The notes under the pieces: model-generated
Seen by the model: only the letters and a program-made list of their open reading frames with translations
What the model was told of the DNA's origin: nothing
The model's database searches: none
Shown: piece after piece, positions 1-6,243 of the stretch
How positions within the stretch are numbered: position 1 is the stretch's first letter
How the letters are laid out: every line of letters begins with the position of its first letter
From: Spirochaetaceae bacterium
GTDB taxonomy: Bacteria; Spirochaetota; Spirochaetia; Treponematales; Breznakiellaceae
Direction of reading: 5' to 3'
Assembly: GCA_031265635.1 (NCBI GenBank)
Contig: JAISCK010000130.1
Span: 1-7,098 of the forward strand
Length of the DNA: 7,098 nt
Made by a program: the position numbers and the translations under genes

Positions 1-1107
1 CAGGTGATTAGGATTGAAAGCGGCAATCCCGCCGCGTATTTCCACCGCGGCAACGCGCATTATGGTAAAAAGGACTATGGCAAGGCTATCGCGGATTACG
101 AGGCGGCCCTGCGGATGGAACCGGACAATGAGGCGGCAAAGAATAATAGTATCGCCGCGCATATCAGCCGCGGCCTTGCGCATCACGGCAAAAAAAATTA
201 CGACGGCGCTATCGCGGACTTTAACAAAGCCCTTGCGTTTGATCCTGATGATGTCTCCGCGTATGTCAACCGGGGCAACGCGTATCTCGGTAAGAAGGAC
301 TATGACAGGACTATCGCGGATTACGAGGCGGCCCTGCGGATTGGCGGCGATAACGACGATAACGCGGAGAGGATAAAGAGAGGTCTTGCCACGGTGTATG
401 TGAACCGGGGGGTTATGTATCACAACAACAAGGAGTACGACCGGGCCATGAAGGACTATGAGGCGGCGATGAGGTTTGATCCCAATGATGAAACAGCCAG
501 GAAGAATCTTGCCATCGCCTACGTGTACCGGGGAGATGAGTATTACGGTAAAGGCGGCTACGATAAAGCAATAGCGGACTACAGCGAAGCGATTGCCCTT
601 GACTACGATCCTGTCGTTATGTATGTGCGCCGGGGCGACACGTATTTCGAGAATGACGACTGCGGCAAGGCCATAGCGGACTACAGCAAAGTGATTTCCC
701 TTGACCCCAATCTTGCCTCCGCGTATCACAGCCGCGGCGAAGCGTATTTCCGTGAAGATGACTACGACAGGGCTATCGCGGACTATGAGGCGGCGCTTCG
801 TATTGATCCGGATGATAGCGCGGCAGTGAAGGAAAAGATTGCCGCCGCGCATTTCTTCCTGGGCGAGCGGTATTTCTGCGAAGAAGACAACGACAAAGCC
901 ATAGAAGAATATAGCAAGGCTATCGCTTTTGATCCTGATTACGGTGAAGCGTATAACACCCGCGGTCATATGTATTACCAAAGAAAAGATTACGACAGGG
1001 CTGTCGCGGATTACGAGGCGGCGGTGCGGCTTATGACGAATGATGAGGAGATAGCAAAGATAATAAAAAATAACCTTGAAAACGCGCTGAAGGGACGAGG
1101 GCGGTAG
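1..1107 (+). CDS. TPR-repeat protein, 5' end cut off by window edge
   Basis: This is an acidic protein built almost wholly from tetratricopeptide repeats, helical hairpins that usually form scaffolds for protein-protein contacts. Its specific partner and cellular location cannot be read from the sequence. The frame is open from base 1. A GTG at base 4 could start a 367-residue protein, but it falls inside a repeat (VIRIESGNPAAY resembles the end of one TPR and the start of the next) and no Shine-Dalgarno sequence is visible. The true start is therefore probably upstream. Numbering from that GTG, nine TPRs can be seen, with the R-G or L-G pair of helix A ending at residues 16, 57, 91, 136, 177, 211, 245, 287 and 321. 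Each is followed by a helix B like DYDRAIADYEAALRIDPD. There is no catalytic domain, signal peptide or membrane segment in the visible part. The last repeat ends in a basic tail (residues 352-367) before TAG. The gene converges on dapA. TPR identity is certain; the function is unknown. Confidence 0.93.
   Translation, partial: QVIRIESGNPAAYFHRGNAHYGKKDYGKAIADYEAALRMEPDNEAAKNNSIAAHISRGLAHHGKKNYDGAIADFNKALAFDPDDVSAYVNRGNAYLGKKDYDRTIADYEAALRIGGDNDDNAERIKRGLATVYVNRGVMYHNNKEYDRAMKDYEAAMRFDPNDETARKNLAIAYVYRGDEYYGKGGYDKAIADYSEAIALDYDPVVMYVRRGDTYFENDDCGKAIADYSKVISLDPNLASAYHSRGEAYFREDDYDRAIADYEAALRIDPDDSAAVKEKIAAAHFFLGERYFCEEDNDKAIEEYSKAIAFDPDYGEAYNTRGHMYYQRKDYDRAVADYEAAVRLMTNDEEIAKIIKNNLENALKGRGR
86..116 (+). 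repeat. 31-base exact direct repeat, copy 1, within the TPR gene
   Basis: This stretch encodes the helix-B segment AIADYEAALR and is identical base for base to 311-341. It forms the core of a longer similar block (44-116 versus 269-341, 64 of 73 positions matching by my hand count). The step of 225 bases equals 75 codons, which is exactly two TPR units. Identity at third codon positions suggests recent duplication or gene conversion of a two-repeat module. Confidence 0.9.
311..341 (+). repeat. 31-base exact direct repeat, copy 2, within the TPR gene
   Basis: This is the second copy of the segment at 86-116, in the same codon register 225 bases downstream. It encodes TIADYEAALR of the third visible TPR; only the first base of its leading codon, just outside the repeat, differs. 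Similar but diverged versions occur in later repeats, near 775-805 and 1001-1030. Confidence 0.9.
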
Positions 1108-1133
1108 ACGGCGGGGACAGTTGCTTCGGAACG

Positions 1134-2048
1134 TTATGCGCTTTCCGTGACGGCGATTCCCAGCCCCTTTATCACTGTTTTAAGGGCCTGTTCGTTTTGG
1201 CTTTCAAGGGGACCCAGGGGGAGCCTGGCCGGTCCGCCGGGGAGGCCCGCCCAGGTCATGGCGGCCTTGATGGGAACAGGGTTGGTTTCGATAAACGCTG
1301 TTTTGGCAAGGGGCAGAAGTTCGTAGTGGAGCTTCCGCGCCCCGGCCATGTCGCCGGAAAGCGCGGCTCTGGTCAGGGCCGCTACCCTGGCGGGAACAAG
1401 GTTGGAGATGACCGAGATGACGCCGTCGCCGCCCATGCTTGCGAGGGGCAGGGTAAAGGAATCGTCGCCCGAAAGCACATAGAAGGGTCTCCCTTCCGCC
1501 CGCCTGGGCCCGGCGACAGAGGCTATCATATCGCCCATCTGGTTTATATCCCCCGACGCTTCCTTGACGCCCGCTATTCCGGGAATACGGGAAATTTTTT
1601 CCATCAGGGCCGGGGGGATATTCCTTCCGGTACGGCCCGCGATATTGTAAACCACTACGGGAAGGCCGGCGGAAGCGGCGGCTTCAAAATGGCGGAGGAG
1701 GCCAGAGTCATTGGGCTTGTTGTAATAGGGCGTTACCACCAGGGCCGCATCGGCGCCAAGGTCCCGCGCCCGCGTAACATAGAGGACCATGTGTTTTGTC
1801 GAATTGGAACCCGCCCCGATGATGACCGGGACGCGCCCCTTCACTTCTTCCACAGCGATCTTAATGAGCTTTTCTTCTTCATCCTCATCAAGGGTGGGAG
1901 TTTCTCCGGTGGTTCCCAGGGGAACTAGCCCGTCTATGCCTTCATCAATCTGAAAATTGATGAGCCTTCTCCACCCGTCATAGTCAACTTCGCCTGATTC
2001 CTTCATGGGGGTAATCAGCGCGGTAAACGCGCCCCGCAGTTCTTTCAT
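1134..2048 (-). CDS. dapA: 4-hydroxy-tetrahydrodipicolinate synthase (DapA)
   Basis: This cytoplasmic class I aldolase condenses pyruvate with L-aspartate-4-semialdehyde in the first committed step of the diaminopimelate/lysine branch. The 304-residue protein is one full-length TIM barrel. It shows GTTGETPTL at 45-53 (substrate-binding threonines 46 and 47), TPYYN at 106-110, the catalytic tyrosine Y134 in VVYN, R139 in GRTG, and the Schiff-base lysine K162 in GVKEASGD. The later segment SGDD...GGDGVISV (193-213) is also typical. The closely related N-acetylneuraminate lyases share the fold, but the arginine-containing GRTG motif and the dapB-lysC context favour DapA. The protein is about 12 residues longer than the E. 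coli enzyme, partly from a loop around 179-188 (AGPRRAEGRP). The ATG at 2048 has a GAGGAG (2054-2059) five bases upstream. It is the last gene of lysC-dapB-dapA, 14 bases after dapB. Confidence 0.96.
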   Translation of the reverse strand: MKELRGAFTALITPMKESGEVDYDGWRRLINFQIDEGIDGLVPLGTTGETPTLDEDEEEKLIKIAVEEVKGRVPVIIGAGSNSTKHMVLYVTRARDLGADAALVVTPYYNKPNDSGLLRHFEAAASAGLPVVVYNIAGRTGRNIPPALMEKISRIPGIAGVKEASGDINQMGDMIASVAGPRRAEGRPFYVLSGDDSFTLPLASMGGDGVISVISNLVPARVAALTRAALSGDMAGARKLHYELLPLAKTAFIETNPVPIKAAMTWAGLPGGPARLPLGPLESQNEQALKTVIKGLGIAVTESA

Positions 2049-2053
2049 GGTTA

Positions 2054-2059
2054 CTCCTC
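2054..2059 (-). promoter_or_regulatory. Ribosome binding site of dapA
   Basis: On the minus strand this reads GAGGAG, five bases before the dapA ATG. It lies inside the 14-base gap after the dapB stop, which supports independent translation initiation on a shared transcript. Confidence 0.8.
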
Positions 2060-2062
2060 AGT

Positions 2063-2839
2063 CTACTGTACAATATCAGCGAGAACATCCTCAATAGTAA
2101 AGACCCCTTTCCGTTCTTTTTCGGAGAGCCATTCGGCGGCCCTGAGGGCGCCTCTGGCAAGGCCGTCCCGGTTCCGGGCCCTGTGGAGGAGTTCTATGCT
2201 GTCTTCGGAAGAATCAAAAATCACCCCGTGGGTTCCCGGAACCGAACCCAGGCGAAGGCTGGGAAAGTGAAGTTCGGAGGGCAGAGCCTTGCGGTTAAGG
2301 GTATCCCAGACAACGCTTTTTTTTCTCGTGAATTTTTCAAGGAGCAGGGCGGCCAGGGTTTTGGCGGTTCCTGAGGGGCTGTCGGCTTTCTGGTTGTGGT
2401 GGATTTCGTAGCCTCCAAGGTCGTACTCCGGAAACTTGTCAAGAAGCCCCGCCGCGCGGGAAGCGATGAGATAGAAGAGGTTGACTCCCAGGGAATAATT
2501 TGCTGCCCAGACCAGGGAGGAACCCGCCCTGTTTACCGCCGCCCCGGCCTCGTCAAGTTTTTCAAGCCAGCCTGTACTTCCTGTTACAACGGGAATTTTC
2601 CGCCCGGCCAGGGCCTTGATATTGGCGAGGGCCGTGAGCGGCCCGGTAAATTCAAGGGCAACATCGGCGTCCGGGAGTTCCGCCTGAGACGCCAGGTCCG
2701 TTACCAGCGGCGCGCCTGAAAGGCTTTCTCTTGCGCCTGACGCGGGATCGGCAATGAAGGCTATGCCGTGGCCCTTTTCCAGGGCGAGCCTCTCAATGGT
2801 TTTTCCCATTTTTCCAAAACCGACGATGGCAATATTCAT
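2063..2839 (-). CDS. dapB: 4-hydroxy-tetrahydrodipicolinate reductase (DapB)
   Basis: This cytoplasmic enzyme reduces the DapA product to tetrahydrodipicolinate with NAD(P)H. The 258-residue protein begins with a Rossmann fold whose glycine loop is VGFGKMGKTI (6-15). FTGP (64-67) and TGSTGW (86-91) follow, and then AANYSLGVN (112-120). The substrate and catalytic motif EIHHNQKADSPSGTA (145-159) contains H147 and K151, matching the catalytic histidine and lysine of the family. The C-terminal part has PGTHGVIFDS (201-210) and a GALRAAEW helix. The glycine loop lacks the common GRMG form, and the protein is somewhat shorter than E. coli DapB (273). From memory it resembles the variant found in Bacteroidetes and spirochaetes. 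D31 at the end of the second strand may favour NADH, which is inference only. It lies 43 bases after lysC and 14 bases before dapA. The ATG is the only plausible start in frame. Confidence 0.95.
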   Translation of the reverse strand: MNIAIVGFGKMGKTIERLALEKGHGIAFIADPASGARESLSGAPLVTDLASQAELPDADVALEFTGPLTALANIKALAGRKIPVVTGSTGWLEKLDEAGAAVNRAGSSLVWAANYSLGVNLFYLIASRAAGLLDKFPEYDLGGYEIHHNQKADSPSGTAKTLAALLLEKFTRKKSVVWDTLNRKALPSELHFPSLRLGSVPGTHGVIFDSSEDSIELLHRARNRDGLARGALRAAEWLSEKERKGVFTIEDVLADIVQ

Positions 2840-2850
2840 TCTATATAAAA

Positions 2851-2856
2851 CTCCTT
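2851..2856 (-). promoter_or_regulatory. Ribosome binding site of dapB, long spacing
   Basis: The minus strand reads AAGGAG here, with 11 bases (TTTTATATAGA) before the dapB ATG. This is longer than the usual 5-9. No start codon lies in frame between the site and the ATG, so the long spacing looks genuine and may lower dapB translation relative to its neighbours. Confidence 0.65.
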
Positions 2857-2882
2857 ATTGTTGAATGTACCGCCCCGGCGCG

Positions 2883-4238
2883 TTACGCCTGACTCACGTC
2901 CGGCAGCGGGTCAAAAAAATCAGCGTGAAGGGCCCTGACAAGTTCGGCGGCTTCGGTGTCGTCGACAATGAAGCTGATGTTTACCTTGCTTGCCCCCTGG
3001 GACACCATCTGCACGGTAACGCCGAGGAGTTGGCAGGTCCTGAAAGTCCTGGCCAGTATTTCCGACGAGCGGCGCACGTCGCCTATAATGGTAACAATGG
3101 CCTTGCCGGTTTTGATTTCCACGGCGGCGATGCGGCCAAGGTCCTTTTTCAGCCCGCCCAGATCATTGGCCGCGTCAAGGGTCAGCGAAATGGAAACTTC
3201 GCTGGTCGCCACCATATCAACCGAAATGTGATGGCGGGCAAAGGCCGAAAAAACTTCTTCAAGAAAACCGTACTGGCCCAGCATGCGGGTAGAAACCACG
3301 TCCACAAGGGTAACGTTCTTCTTCGAGGTAATGGCCCTGACCGGGCTTACCTTTTTGTCCAGCGCGGAGACTATTCTGGTCCCCGGCGCGGCGGGGTTAA
3401 AGGTGTTCTTTACCAGGACCGGCGTTCCGGTTTTCTGGCAGGGCTGCATGGCCCGGGGGTGGAGCACCTGGGCGCCGAAATAGGCAAGCTCCGCGGCCTC
3501 CTCGTAACTTACGGTCCTGACAGGCCGGGCCTTTTTTACAATGCGGGGATCGGCGCTCAATATGCCGTCCACGTCTTTCCAGACCTGGGCTTCTTCGGCG
3601 CCGCAGGACGCGGCGATTATGGTGGCCGAAAGATCGGAGCCGCCTCTTCCCAGGGTGGTGATGCTGCCGTTCCGGTCTTTGGCGATAAAGCCTGTTATCA
3701 CAGGCAGAACGCCTTTGTCGATCAGGGGAAGCAGGGCCTGTGGAATAAGGTCCCAGCTTTCCCTGAGCAGTTCCGCCTGTGTAAAGTTTGAGTCGGAGAC
3801 AAAACCGGCGTTCCAGGCGTCAACGGCCTGGGCTTTTATCCTGCGGGACCTGAAAAGCGCGGCTGTTATGCGCACCGAAAGTCTTTCGCCAAAGGACACA
3901 AGGCAGTCCTTGGTCCTCCCGGTGAGTTCCCTGACAAGGGACACGCCTTCAAGGAGGCTTTCAAGTTCCTTAAAAAGCGGCGCTATCTCATCCTGTACCG
4001 AAGCCTTGAGCCCCAGGTCCTGTATGGTTTTTAGGTGAAGGTCCCGTATTTTTTTGACAGAAACGTTTCCCCCGGACAGGGCTTCTCCGGCTGCCTCAAG
4101 CAGATGGTCCGTCGTGTCTCCCATGGCGGAAAGCACCAGGACAGGTTTTTGTTTAAGCTGGGTTTTAACAATATCCGAAACCTTGAGTATTCTTTCGGCG
4201 TCGGCCACCGAACTGCCCCCGAATTTCATTACCAGCAT
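2883..4238 (-). CDS. lysC: Aspartokinase, monofunctional, lysine-sensitive LysC type
   Basis: This enzyme phosphorylates L-aspartate to 4-aspartyl phosphate, the entry to lysine, diaminopimelate, threonine and methionine synthesis. The 451-residue protein matches E. coli LysC (449) in length and has no fused homoserine dehydrogenase. The amino-acid kinase domain (1 to about 290) shows KFGGSS (5-10), SFGERLS (115-121), GRGGSDLSA (198-206) and WKDVDGILSADPR (220-232). Two ACT regulatory domains follow, at roughly 308-375 and 380-445. The first contains GFLEEVF (324-330) and ISVDMVATSEVS (338-349), which closely follow the lysine-binding segment of E. coli LysC rather than the threonine-binding form of ThrA. 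Lysine feedback inhibition is therefore expected but inferred. On the minus strand a GGGAG (4247-4251) lies eight bases before the ATG. It is the first gene of the lysC-dapB-dapA cluster and is divergent from the RNase gene. Confidence 0.95.
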   Translation of the reverse strand: MLVMKFGGSSVADAERILKVSDIVKTQLKQKPVLVLSAMGDTTDHLLEAAGEALSGGNVSVKKIRDLHLKTIQDLGLKASVQDEIAPLFKELESLLEGVSLVRELTGRTKDCLVSFGERLSVRITAALFRSRRIKAQAVDAWNAGFVSDSNFTQAELLRESWDLIPQALLPLIDKGVLPVITGFIAKDRNGSITTLGRGGSDLSATIIAASCGAEEAQVWKDVDGILSADPRIVKKARPVRTVSYEEAAELAYFGAQVLHPRAMQPCQKTGTPVLVKNTFNPAAPGTRIVSALDKKVSPVRAITSKKNVTLVDVVSTRMLGQYGFLEEVFSAFARHHISVDMVATSEVSISLTLDAANDLGGLKKDLGRIAAVEIKTGKAIVTIIGDVRRSSEILARTFRTCQLLGVTVQMVSQGASKVNISFIVDDTEAAELVRALHADFFDPLPDVSQA

Positions 4239-4272
4239 ACATTCAACTCCCGGCTGAAAAAGTCCGTCCCGC

Positions 4273-4300
4273 TTTACATAAGGGAGTCTCAGGTTATCAA
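4273..4300 (+). promoter_or_regulatory. Candidate sigma-70-like promoter for the RNase gene
   Basis: TTTACA (4273-4278, five of six to the -35 consensus) is followed after 16 bases by TATCAA (4295-4300, four of six to the -10 consensus). Transcription would start near 4307 and give a leader of about 20 bases before the ATG at 4330. The match is modest and the spacing is one base short of ideal. Confidence 0.35.
4273..4300 (-). promoter_or_regulatory. Candidate sigma-70-like promoter for lysC-dapB-dapA
   Basis: On the minus strand, TTGATA (4300-4295, five of six to -35) is followed after 16 bases by TGTAAA (4278-4273, four of six to -10). Transcription would start near 4266, about 28 bases before the lysC ATG. 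The boxes occupy exactly the same bases as those of the plus-strand candidate, in reverse roles. Confidence 0.3.
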
Positions 4301-4329
4301 ATTATTTTACTTTGTGGTAGAGTTAGCCG

Positions 4330-6204
4330 ATGATTCGTGAAAAAAGCCTTGTGGCCTACAAGGGCCATCCCGCCCTGGTAAGCGCCGTTGATGACAAGAT
4401 CCACATAGAACTCGCCGGTTCCCAAACGCTCAAGGTAAGGGAAAAGGATGTTGAACTTATTCACAACGGGCCTGTAGGTACGGGCGTTGAGGAACTTGCC
4501 GCCCTGGCCTCTTCCCTGCAAGGAGATCCACGGGGGGCCTGGGAACTGCTTGAAGCGGAAAGCGGCGTAACCCTTAAAGAAGCCGCCGAACTCATCTACG
4601 GCGAATACAGCCCCCAAAGCGCCTGGGCCGCCTACGGCGTTCTCAGGGAGGGCCTTTACTTTTCCGGGACCGTTACCGGACTGCGGGCCCGGAGCCGTGA
4701 GGACCTTGCCCGCGACGAGGAAAAGCGGGCTGAAAAAGAAAAGGAAGGCGCCGAAAGGGACGCTTTTCTTAAACGGGCAAAGGAAGGAAAACCCGATCCG
4801 GGGGACAGCCGTTTTCTTCAGGATGTTGAAGCCCTCTCCCGGGGCAGGAGCGAAAAGAGCCGCACCCTCAGGGATATGGGAAAAAGCGAGACGCCCCAGG
4901 AAGCCCACAGGCTGCTTTTAAGGCTCGGCCTTTGGTCTCCGTATGTGAATCCCCATCCGTCCCGTTTCGGCGTGGATCTTTCCCCGGCCTCCCAAAGGAC
5001 AGGGCCGCCTCCGGAAGAAGCGCGGCGGGATTTAACGGGCCTCGCGTCCTATGCCATTGACAACGAGTGGAGCAATGATCCTGACGACGCTCTTTCTGTT
5101 GAAGTTTTGCCGGGGACAGGCGGGGAGCTTTTGTATGTTCACGTGGCCGATCCCGCCGCCGCGCTGTTTCCCGGAAGCCCCGCGGACCGTGAAGCCAGGG
5201 ACAGAGGCGCGACCCTCTACCTTCCCGAGGGAAGCCTCCGCATGCTTGCCGAAGAAGACCTGGCCTTTTATGCCCTGGGCCTTGCCGAAGTCTCGCCGGC
5301 CCTTACCTTCAAACTGACTCTGGCCCAGGACGGGTCCATTGCCGAAACAGATATTTTCCCCTCGCTGGTCAGGGTTACGCGTTTAAGTTACGGCCAATCC
5401 GACGCCCTGCTCGAAGCGGGGAATCATGACGCGCTCAAGGCCCTCGAAGCCCTTGCCCTGCGCAACCTCAGACGCCGCATTGAGGCGGGGGCGGCGGTCA
5501 TAGAACTGCCTGAGGCCCACATCAGCGTAAGCCTGCCGGACGAAACCGAAGGAAAGGTCGGCATCAGTCCCATAGACCCTTCGCGCTCGGCGGATATGGT
5601 GCGGGAGTGCATGCTCCTTGCCGGAGAAGCCGCCGCCCGGTGGGCCATACGGAAGCGGCTTCCCTTTCCCTTTGTTTCCCAGGAAACCGGCGATATGCCC
5701 AGGGACCCCCTGCCCGGCATGGCGGGCTCCTACCAGCTCCGCCGCTGTATGCGGCCCCGTCTTCTTTCGGCAAAGCCCGGCATACACGGGGGATTGGCAC
5801 TGGAATCTTACACCCAGGTTACCAGCCCCTTGAGACGGTATACGGACCTGCTTGCCCATGAACAGATACGTTCTTTTCTCGCGGGAAGGGAAACGCTTTC
5901 CGAAGACGAAATTCTTTTGCGCCTCGCGGCGGGCGAGGCGGCGTCACAGGCGGTGCATCACGCCGAGCGGGCCTCCCGCTCCCACTGGACAGCGGTTTAT
6001 TTGGCGGACAAAAAAGGCTCAAGCTGGGACGCGGTGATTCTGGAAACAAAAGGCGGCCGGGCCGTGGCGGCGATTCCCGCTCTGGGCATCGAAACACAGA
6101 TTTCTTCGCCCGGTAACTCTAAACCCAACGACACGGTCCGGGTGGTTCTTAGCTCCGTTGATATTCCCCTGGGTGAATTTGTCTTTGCGTATAACGGCCC
6201 TTAG
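4330..6204 (+). CDS. RNase II/RNB-family 3'-5' exoribonuclease
   Basis: This is a predicted processive, Mg-dependent hydrolase that degrades single-stranded RNA from the 3' end in the cytoplasm. The 624-residue protein begins with a small beta-rich domain (about 1-48). A helical, winged-helix-like segment follows (about 52-115), then a highly charged Lys/Glu stretch (122-160). The RNB catalytic core runs from about 232 to 520. It contains DLTGLASYAIDNEWSNDPDD with D244, D250, D252 and D253, in the same spacing as the E. coli RNase II metal-binding aspartates D201, D207, D209 and D210. YLPEGSLRML (297-306), MVRECMLLAGEA (423-434) and YTQVTSPLRRYTDLLAH (494-510), with the RNA-contacting arginines, complete the core. 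A short S1-like beta domain (about 565-624) ends the protein. It lacks the long N-terminal extension of RNase R and looks closest to the cyanobacterial/chloroplast RNase II layout, so neither rnb nor rnr is assigned. The ATG at 4330 has only a weak GGTAGAG (4316-4322) upstream. Confidence 0.9.
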   Translation: MIREKSLVAYKGHPALVSAVDDKIHIELAGSQTLKVREKDVELIHNGPVGTGVEELAALASSLQGDPRGAWELLEAESGVTLKEAAELIYGEYSPQSAWAAYGVLREGLYFSGTVTGLRARSREDLARDEEKRAEKEKEGAERDAFLKRAKEGKPDPGDSRFLQDVEALSRGRSEKSRTLRDMGKSETPQEAHRLLLRLGLWSPYVNPHPSRFGVDLSPASQRTGPPPEEARRDLTGLASYAIDNEWSNDPDDALSVEVLPGTGGELLYVHVADPAAALFPGSPADREARDRGATLYLPEGSLRMLAEEDLAFYALGLAEVSPALTFKLTLAQDGSIAETDIFPSLVRVTRLSYGQSDALLEAGNHDALKALEALALRNLRRRIEAGAAVIELPEAHISVSLPDETEGKVGISPIDPSRSADMVRECMLLAGEAAARWAIRKRLPFPFVSQETGDMPRDPLPGMAGSYQLRRCMRPRLLSAKPGIHGGLALESYTQVTSPLRRYTDLLAHEQIRSFLAGRETLSEDEILLRLAAGEAASQAVHHAERASRSHWTAVYLADKKGSSWDAVILETKGGRAVAAIPALGIETQISSPGNSKPNDTVRVVLSSVDIPLGEFVFAYNGP

Positions 6205-6243
6205 AGGAAAAAGAGAGCTTCCGGCGGACCAACGTCAGGACAA

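Larger units (their letters stand above)
4239..4329. promoter_or_regulatory. Divergent intergenic region between lysC and the RNase gene
   Basis: These 91 bases separate two genes transcribed away from each other, so the promoters for both should lie here. The part nearest the RNase gene (about 4294-4315) is clearly AT-rich compared with the flanking coding DNA. It is too short to hold a lysine riboswitch leader (roughly 170 bases or more), and I see no leader peptide rich in lysine codons. No clear operator palindrome is visible. Confidence 0.7.

Noticed and set aside
14..376. Arg-rich 120-codon frame within the TPR gene
   Set aside because: It is an out-of-frame reading of the repeats; the recurring RITRRPCG is simply the shifted translation of DYEAAL.
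1..1107. TPR gene plus lysine operon as a defence or secretion system
   Set aside because: The visible TPR protein has no effector, nuclease or membrane domain, and its neighbours are convergent housekeeping genes, so nothing supports a joint system.
1108..1133. Bidirectional terminator between the TPR gene and dapA
   Set aside because: The 26 bases show no stem of useful length followed by a T-run on either strand.
1197..1928. 243-codon open frame opposite dapA
   Set aside because: It is antisense to a gene with all DapA catalytic residues. The composition is typical of a shadow frame, with no ribosome binding site or family resemblance.
2865..3791. 308-codon open frame on the plus strand opposite lysC
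   Set aside because: It is fully antisense to a clear aspartokinase and its translation has no recognisable domain and is Gly/Arg-rich. It arises because GC-rich third positions suppress stops on the opposite strand.
4239..4329. Lysine riboswitch or T-box upstream of lysC
   Set aside because: The whole gap is 91 bases and must also hold the divergent promoter. The lysine riboswitch aptamer is much longer, and no T-box specifier or terminator-like stem is visible.
4297..4908. 203-codon minus-strand frame overlapping the RNase start, partly hydrophobic
   Set aside because: It lies opposite the RNase N-terminal region. The hydrophobic look comes from complementing Lys/Glu codons into Phe/Leu codons, not from real membrane segments.
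6205..6243. Terminator between the convergent RNase and racemase genes
   Set aside because: The only short inverted pair (TCCG/CGGA) leaves no workable loop and there is no T-tract.
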